The notes beneath the pieces are model-generated. The model saw nothing but the letters and a program-made list of their open reading frames with translations, did no database searches and was not told the origin of the DNA. DNA of 10,462 bases, from the NCBI GenBank assembly GCA_023438885.1, contig JAEXPS010000051.1:1-10462 (forward strand), read 5' to 3'. Each line of letters starts with the position of its first letter. The stretch's first letter is position 1. Made by a program: the position numbers and the translations under genes. Origin of the DNA: Actinomycetes bacterium (GTDB taxonomy: Bacteria > Actinomycetota > Actinomycetes > Actinomycetales > Cellulomonadaceae). Of the stretch, positions 6,754 through 10,462 are shown piece after piece.

Positions 6754-7568
6754 GGGACGGTGATCGGCAGCTGGAGCTCCGTCAGGTACTCGGCGGGGTC
6801 CGGGGTGTCCTCCGGCGAGGTGAGGTAGACCTCGCGCACCGGAGCGGTGGCGGTGTGGCCGTGCTCCTGCACCCAGGCCTCCAGTGCCCGGTAGGCCGGC
6901 CCGGACTCGTCGTACCGGCCGCGGTGGACCGTCGAGGCGACGAGCCCGGCGGGCCAGTCCTCTCCCGTGATCTCCCCGGCCCCCGGGAACGGCGCGAGCG
7001 TGGGGAACCCCAGCTCGATGTCGCCGGCGGTCTCGGTGTCGACGGGCTGGGTCATGACGAGGAACGGCGGCCCGGCGAACCCGGCGCCGGACATGCCGAT
7101 CGCCTGGCCGAGCGCGGCGTAGCCCGCCCCGACCTCGGCGGAGATCGTCTGCGCGGTGACGTGCCGACGCAGGACGGCGACGTGCTGGGCGGGGACTTCC
7201 TTGACGGTGATGTCGTACGGCATGGGACTGCCCTCCTGATCGATGAGACGGCGGAGGTACGCGAGCATCCGGGTCTGCCGGTCGAGCGAGTCCTCGAGGC
7301 GGGCGCGGTGCCGGTCCAGGACCTTGGACACCACGTCCCGGTCGCCGGCGGCGAGCACCTCGTGGATCTCGTCGAGCGGCATCTCGAGAGAGCGCAGCAC
7401 GCGGATCACCTCGGCGGTCGTCACCTGGGCGTACGAGTAGTAGCGGTAGCCGGTTGTGGGATCCACCCATGCCGGCGCCAGCAGCCCGGACTCGTCGTAG
7501 TGCCGCAGGGCCTTGATCGACAGCCGTGTGACGCGCGAGAAACGCCCGATCGGGATCAGATTGCTCAT
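6747..7568 (-). CDS. MerR-family regulator with GyrI-like effector-binding domain
   Basis: 273 residues from ATG at 7568, which has GGAGG (7575-7579) six bases upstream. The N-terminus LIPIGRFSRVTRLSIKALRH (4-23) is the MerR winged helix-turn-helix, followed by YDESGLLAPAWVDPTTGYRYY (24-44), the conserved wing, and a dimerisation helix at about 78-112 (VVSKVLDRHRARLEDSLDRQ). Residues 117-271 (YDITVKEVPAQHVAVLRRHV to YLTELQLPITVPA) match the GyrI-like/AraC effector-binding domain found in BmrR and TipA-type proteins. These sense hydrophobic or cationic small molecules and activate promoters with overlong spacers by twisting DNA. It thus likely autoregulates through the promoter at 7586-7616 and may act on a transporter or on the divergent dehydrogenase operon. 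There is no metal-binding Cys motif. The open frame extends to 7772, but the start at 7568 fits the family. The ligand is unknown. Confidence 0.93.
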   Translation of the reverse strand: MSNLIPIGRFSRVTRLSIKALRHYDESGLLAPAWVDPTTGYRYYSYAQVTTAEVIRVLRSLEMPLDEIHEVLAAGDRDVVSKVLDRHRARLEDSLDRQTRMLAYLRRLIDQEGSPMPYDITVKEVPAQHVAVLRRHVTAQTISAEVGAGYAALGQAIGMSGAGFAGPPFLVMTQPVDTETAGDIELGFPTLAPFPGAGEITGEDWPAGLVASTVHRGRYDESGPAYRALEAWVQEHGHTATAPVREVYLTSPEDTPDPAEYLTELQLPITVPA

Positions 7569-7585
7569 CGTCGACCTCCGCCACC

Positions 7586-7616
7586 AGCGTCGGGTCTCCC
7601 GTCGAGGGAGAGTCAA
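7586..7616 (-). promoter_or_regulatory. MerR-type promoter with 19-base spacer and operator, driving merR
   Basis: On the minus strand TTGACT (7611-7616) serves as a -35 and GACGCT (7586-7591) as a weak -10, separated by exactly 19 bases. The inverted repeat TCTCCC-TCGAC-GGGAGA (7595-7611) sits in the spacer. This is the diagnostic layout of promoters activated by MerR proteins, which bind between the hexamers and realign them. The predicted start, near 7579, leaves only about ten bases before ATG at 7568, just including the GGAGG. Autoregulation is inferred from position. Confidence 0.6.
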
Positions 7617-7641
7617 CACCAGCGGCGCAGTTGTGGGGGTT

Positions 7642-7669
7642 CGACAAGGAGGGCGGGACTGCCTTGTCG
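7642..7669. repeat. Perfect 8-base inverted repeat between merR and the dehydrogenase operon
   Basis: CGACAAGG (7642-7649) and CCTTGTCG (7662-7669) are perfect inverted arms around a 12-base spacer AGGGCGGGACTG. The 20-base arm-to-arm offset, about two helical turns, would present both half-sites on one DNA face. Neither arm is inside the MerR promoter. The TTGTCG of the right arm could also serve as a -35 for the rightward operon. Function unknown. Confidence 0.45.
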
Positions 7670-7683
7670 CGCACGATCCTCGG

Positions 7684-7720
7684 GAACCTACGGAACCGTA
7701 GCCTACGCTGGCGTAGGTTC
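7684..7720. promoter_or_regulatory. Tandem palindromes upstream of the dehydrogenase operon, probable operators
   Basis: Two adjacent palindromes share the CTACG half-site: CTACGG-AA-CCGTAG (7688-7701, 6-base arms) and CCTACGC-TG-GCGTAGG (7702-7717, 7-base arms), with centres 15 bases apart. Their outer halves also form GAACCTACG/CGTAGGTTC (7684-7692, 7712-7720). Such short palindromes with a two-base centre are typical of TetR-family operators. TAGGTT (7714-7719) within the second site and TACGCT (7704-7709) fit TANNNT -10 elements, so binding would be expected to block transcription. No tetR gene is in the window. Confidence 0.55.
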
Positions 7721-7745
7721 GGCACCCCGGACCGGCCCCGCCGGA

Positions 7746-7750
7746 AGGAG
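7746..7750 (+). promoter_or_regulatory. Ribosome binding site that fixes the E1 alpha start
   Basis: AAGGAG at 7745-7750 lies six bases before GTG at 7757. It is the best Shine-Dalgarno in the window and decides for GTG at 7757 over the longer open frame, which continues upstream through the operator region. Confidence 0.75.
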
Positions 7751-7756
7751 CACCGC

Positions 7757-8896
7757 GTGCCCGCCTCCTCACACGGTCCGCTCTCGGAGGACGGCCTCGT
7801 CCGCCTGCTCAGCCCCGCGGGCGAGCGCGTCCCGTCCTCGCCGTACGACGAGGCAGCGGCCGCGCTGACGCCCGACCGGCTGCGCGCCATGTACCGCGAC
7901 ATGGTGCTGACCCGCCGCTTCGACGCCGAGGCCACCGCCCTCCAGCGGCAGGGCGAGCTGGGCCTGTGGGCGCAGTGCCTGGGCCAGGAGGCCGCGCAGG
8001 TGGGCAGCGCGCACGCCCTCGCCGGCCAGGACCACGTGTTCCCCTCGTACCGCGAGCACGGAGTGGCGCAGGTGCGGGGGGTGGACCTCGTGGACCTGCT
8101 GCGCATCTTCCGCGGCGTGGACCACGGCGGCTGGGACCCGGCCGAGCACGGCTTCCACCTGTACACCCTCGTGGTGGGCGCGCACCCGCTGCACGCGGTC
8201 GGCTACGCGATGGGGGTCCAGCGCGACGGCCTGGTCGGCACCGCCGACCCCGCGCGGGACACCGCGGTGCTCACCTACTTCGGCGACGGCGCCACCTCCG
8301 AGGGCGACGTCAGCGAGGCGCTCGGCTTCGCCGCGGTGAACCACGCGCCCGTCGTCTTCTTCTGCCAGAACAACCAGTGGGCCATCAGCGAGCCGACCAC
8401 GCGCCAGGCCGTGGCCCCGATCGCGGACCGCGCCCCCGGCTTCGGCATCCCCTCGGTCCGCGTGGACGGCAACGACGTGCTCGCCTGCTACGCCGTCACC
8501 GCGGCGGCGCTGGAGCGGGCGCGCTCCGGCGGCGGCCCCACCTTCGTCGAGGCGCTCACCTACCGGATGGGCGCGCACACCACGTCCGACGACCCCACCC
8601 GCTACCGCGACCGCGAGCAGGAGGAGTTCTGGCGGCTGCGCGACCCCATCGACCGGCTGCGGGTGTACCTCGACCGCGCGGGCGAGCTCCCCGAGGTGTT
8701 CCAGGCGGAGCTGGCCGACGAGGCGGACGTGCTCGCCGAGCGGGTGCGCACCTCGGTCCGCGCGATGGGCCGCCCGGCGGCGACCGCGATGTTCGAGCAC
8801 GTCTACGCGACGCCGCACGCCGTCGTCGATGCCGAGCGCACCTGGTTCGAGACCTACGAGGCGTCGTTCGTCGACGCGGACGGGAGCGGGCGATGA
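7757..8896 (+). CDS. bkdA: 2-oxo acid dehydrogenase E1 component, alpha subunit (branched-chain type)
   Basis: 379 residues. With E1 beta it forms the thiamine-diphosphate-dependent decarboxylase that feeds acyl groups to the lipoyl arm of E2. The cofactor motif GDGATSEGD (176-184) ends at the paired asparagines N205-N206 in FFCQNNQWAIS, with the spacing expected for the GDG-X-NN motif. FPSYREHG (95-102) is the conserved substrate-channel block. GAHTTSDDPTRYR (272-284) strongly resembles the phosphorylation-loop region of branched-chain 2-oxo acid dehydrogenases (HHSTSDD in animals); this favours 2-oxoisovalerate-type substrates over pyruvate, though that is inference. The N-terminal 35 residues are variable. 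The start GTG at 7757 has a strong Shine-Dalgarno. It is the first gene of the operon and overlaps E1 beta by ATGA. Control is likely through the palindromes at 7684-7720. Alternative annotations would say pyruvate dehydrogenase E1 alpha (pdhA). Confidence 0.95.
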   Translation: MPASSHGPLSEDGLVRLLSPAGERVPSSPYDEAAAALTPDRLRAMYRDMVLTRRFDAEATALQRQGELGLWAQCLGQEAAQVGSAHALAGQDHVFPSYREHGVAQVRGVDLVDLLRIFRGVDHGGWDPAEHGFHLYTLVVGAHPLHAVGYAMGVQRDGLVGTADPARDTAVLTYFGDGATSEGDVSEALGFAAVNHAPVVFFCQNNQWAISEPTTRQAVAPIADRAPGFGIPSVRVDGNDVLACYAVTAAALERARSGGGPTFVEALTYRMGAHTTSDDPTRYRDREQEEFWRLRDPIDRLRVYLDRAGELPEVFQAELADEADVLAERVRTSVRAMGRPAATAMFEHVYATPHAVVDAERTWFETYEASFVDADGSGR

Positions 8897-9930
8897 CCAC
8901 CACAGCGGTACGGACCGTGCCGGCCCCGGCCACCGGCGTCCAGCGGCTGACGTTCGCCAAGGCGCTCACCGAGGGCCTGCGCCGCGCCCTGGCCGACGAC
9001 CCTTCGGTGCTGCTGATGGGCGAGGACATCGGCCGGCTCGGCGGGGTGTTCCGCGTCACGGACGGGCTGCAGGCGCAGTTCGGCGAGCAGCGGGTGGTGG
9101 ACACGCCGCTGGCCGAGTCCGGGATCGTCGGCACCGCGATCGGGCTGGCGCTGCGCGGCTACCGCCCGGTGGTGGAGATCCAGTTCGACGGGTTCGTCTT
9201 CCCGGCGTTCGACCAGATCACCACCCAGCTGGCGAAGATGCACTACCGCTCGCGGGGGCGCCTGTCGCTGCCCGTGGTGATCCGCATCCCGTATGCCGGT
9301 GGCATCGGCGCGGTGGAGCACCACAGCGAGTCGCCCGAGGTGCTGTTCGCGCACACGGCCGGCTTGCGGGTGGTCTCGCCCTCGTCGCCCGCCGAGGCGT
9401 ACACGATGATCCGTGCGGCGATCGCCTCGCCGGACCCGGTGGTGTTCTTCGAGCCCAAGGCCCGGTACTGGGACAAGGGCGAGGTGGCCCTGGCCGACGA
9501 CTCCACGGCGCCCGAGGCCGCCGTGCTCAACCAGGCCCGGGTGCTGCGCACCGGCACCGACGTGACCGTTGTCGCCTACGGGCCCACGGTCTCCACCGCG
9601 CTCGCGGCCGCGGAGGCCGCCACCGCCACCGGCTCGGCCTCGGTCGAGGTGGTGGACCTGCGCGCGCTGTCCCCGCTGGACATCCCCACCGTCGCGGCGT
9701 CCGTGCGGAAGACCGGGCGCTGCGTGGTGGTCCACGAGGCCCCGGTGCTCTACGGCAGCGGTGCCGAGGTCGCGGCCCGCATCACCGAGGAGTGCTTCTA
9801 CCACCTGCAGGCGCCGGTGCTGCGGGTGGGCGGGTTCCACACCCCGTACCCGGTGGCGAAGCTCGAGCACGACTACCTGCCGAGCCTCGACCGGGTGCTC
9901 GACGCCGTCGACCGCACGATGGGGTTCTGA
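8893..9930 (+). CDS. bkdB: 2-oxo acid dehydrogenase E1 component, beta subunit
   Basis: 345 residues, a transketolase-type pyrimidine-binding domain followed by the C-terminal transketolase domain. It completes the E1 alpha2-beta2 heterotetramer; its Glu75 in TPLAESGIVG activates the thiamine aminopyrimidine. Other family blocks are LLMGEDIGRLGGVFRVT (40-56), EIQFDGFVFPAFDQI (95-109), IPYAGGIGAVEHHSESPE (132-149) and the C-terminal VVVHEAPVLYGSGAEVAA (278-295). Length is usual for the family (325-350), with about 17 extra N-terminal residues (MTTTAVRTVPAPATGVQ), a Thr/Pro-rich tail before RLTFAKAL. Translation is coupled: its ATG overlaps the alpha stop as ATGA, and its own stop overlaps the E2 start as TGATG. 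Stoichiometric synthesis of the complex is the usual reason for such overlaps. Every active-site block that I can check is present. Confidence 0.96.
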   Translation: MTTTAVRTVPAPATGVQRLTFAKALTEGLRRALADDPSVLLMGEDIGRLGGVFRVTDGLQAQFGEQRVVDTPLAESGIVGTAIGLALRGYRPVVEIQFDGFVFPAFDQITTQLAKMHYRSRGRLSLPVVIRIPYAGGIGAVEHHSESPEVLFAHTAGLRVVSPSSPAEAYTMIRAAIASPDPVVFFEPKARYWDKGEVALADDSTAPEAAVLNQARVLRTGTDVTVVAYGPTVSTALAAAEAATATGSASVEVVDLRALSPLDIPTVAASVRKTGRCVVVHEAPVLYGSGAEVAARITEECFYHLQAPVLRVGGFHTPYPVAKLEHDYLPSLDRVLDAVDRTMGF

Positions 9931-10462
9931 TGCCGACGCTGCTCCAGTTCCCGCTGCCGGACGCCGGCGAGGGCCTGACCGAGGCCGAGATCGTCGAGTG
10001 GCGCGTGGCGCCCGGCGACGCCGTGACGGTCAACCAGGTGCTGGTGGAGATCGAGACGGCGAAGTCGCTGGTCGAGCTGCCGTCGCCGTGGGCCGGCGTG
10101 GTGACGACGCTGCTGGTCACAGCCGGGGACACGGTGCCCGTGGGCACGCCGATCGTCGAGATCGACACCGACCCGGACGGCTCCGCGCCGGCCGCACCCG
10201 CCCCGGCGACCGCACCCACCCCGGCGACTGCGCCCGCCTCGTCGTCGGCCAGCCTCGCTTCGTCGTCCCCCGCCCCCTCCGCCACACCCACCACCCCCGG
10301 GTTTCCTGAAGGTTCGGGGGCGGATCACCCCGCAGAGCTCAGGAAAGCGGAGCGGGAGGGGGACGACGAACCCACCGGCGACGGTGGCGGCGCTGTGCTC
10401 GTCGGGTACGGCGTGGCCGCGGCCGGAGCATCCCGGCGGCCGCGCGTCGCGACGGGGGGCGC
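9930..10462 (+). CDS. bkdC: Dihydrolipoyl acyltransferase (E2) of the same complex, N-terminal part
   Basis: The first 177 residues are present; the gene runs off the right edge. E2 carries acyl groups on a swinging lipoyl arm and passes them to coenzyme A. A single lipoyl domain spans about 2-78 (LQFPLPDAGEGLTEAEIVEW), with Lys45 in EIETAKSLVELPSPW as the lipoylated residue. A flexible linker follows (about 82-155), Ala/Pro/Ser-rich (APAPATAPTPATAPASSSAS) then acidic. VLVGYG (156-161) followed by basic residues is the motif commonly found just before the E1/E3-binding domain in actinobacterial E2 proteins. The peripheral-subunit-binding and catalytic domains (with the usual HxxxDG) are beyond the window. 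The start ATG at 9930 shares one base with the E1 beta stop. An AT-richer stretch within the linker is described separately. There is no sign of a frameshift. Confidence 0.94.
   Translation, partial: MPTLLQFPLPDAGEGLTEAEIVEWRVAPGDAVTVNQVLVEIETAKSLVELPSPWAGVVTTLLVTAGDTVPVGTPIVEIDTDPDGSAPAAPAPATAPTPATAPASSSASLASSSPAPSATPTTPGFPEGSGADHPAELRKAEREGDDEPTGDGGGAVLVGYGVAAAGASRRPRVATGG
10194..10238 (+). repeat. 18-base tandem repeat in the E2 linker
   Basis: Units at 10194-10211 and 10212-10229 are identical at 16 of 18 bases, with a nine-base partial third copy to 10238. They encode APAPAT and APTPAT. Slippage-prone in-frame repeats of this kind are how Ala/Pro-rich lipoyl-domain linkers change length. 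Confidence 0.7.
10302..10346. repeat. Nested inverted repeat inside the E2 linker coding region
   Basis: TTTCCTGA (10302-10309) and TCAGGAAA (10339-10346) are perfect 8-base arms; inside them CGGGG (10315-10319) pairs with CCCCG (10328-10332). The stretch uses codons rare in the surroundings (TTT CCT GAA GGT, AGG AAA) while keeping the frame through residues 125-139. Confidence 0.5.

Noticed and set aside
5980..8166. 728-codon minus-strand frame spanning the aminotransferase, merR and E1 alpha
   Set aside because: It crosses three well-supported genes on both strands and is dominated by Arg/Pro/Ala; stop codons are simply rare at this GC content.
1..10462. CRISPR arrays, tRNA or rRNA genes, insertion sequences and toxin-antitoxin pairs
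   Set aside because: No regularly spaced direct repeats, cloverleaf-like sequences, transposase motifs or paired small genes were found on reading both strands.

Overview
The window is very GC-rich DNA with strong G/C bias at third codon positions, GTG as well as ATG starts, tightly packed genes, and few Shine-Dalgarno sequences at lone genes. The gene set fits a high-GC actinobacterium, most likely in the Micrococcales and perhaps near Cellulomonas. That placement comes from recalled gene content and protein similarity, not from a search.

The left third (1-2846) reads leftward. It holds adenylosuccinate lyase (PurB, purine synthesis), then a single-pass membrane protein with an extracytoplasmic domain of unknown function, then the start of an unidentified gene that leaves the window at base 1. 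The middle (2917-5211) reads rightward: a small four-helix membrane protein, then a 587-residue predicted serine hydrolase with a helical N-terminal half. The hydrolase is preceded by a possible leaderless promoter.

A DUF/phage-holin-4-type membrane protein (5227-5619, minus) and a HisC/Pat aminotransferase (5658-6737, plus) are transcribed divergently from a 38-base gap. A MerR regulator with a GyrI-like ligand-binding domain (6747-7568, minus) converges on the aminotransferase. It has a recognisable MerR-type promoter with a 19-base spacer and a centred inverted repeat.

The right end is a translationally coupled operon for a 2-oxo acid dehydrogenase complex: E1 alpha, E1 beta and the first 177 residues of E2, joined by ATGA and TGATG overlaps. 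Sequence around the E1 alpha phosphorylation-loop region suggests branched-chain substrates. The 188 bases between merR and E1 alpha carry three separate inverted-repeat elements, making this the most information-dense non-coding DNA in the window.

No mobile element, CRISPR array, tRNA or rRNA is visible. Most of the window looks like ordinary chromosomal housekeeping and accessory metabolism. The best leads are the control region in front of the dehydrogenase operon, the structured AT-richer insert in the E2 linker, the uncharacterised hydrolase, and hairpins that overlap stop codons at three gene ends.
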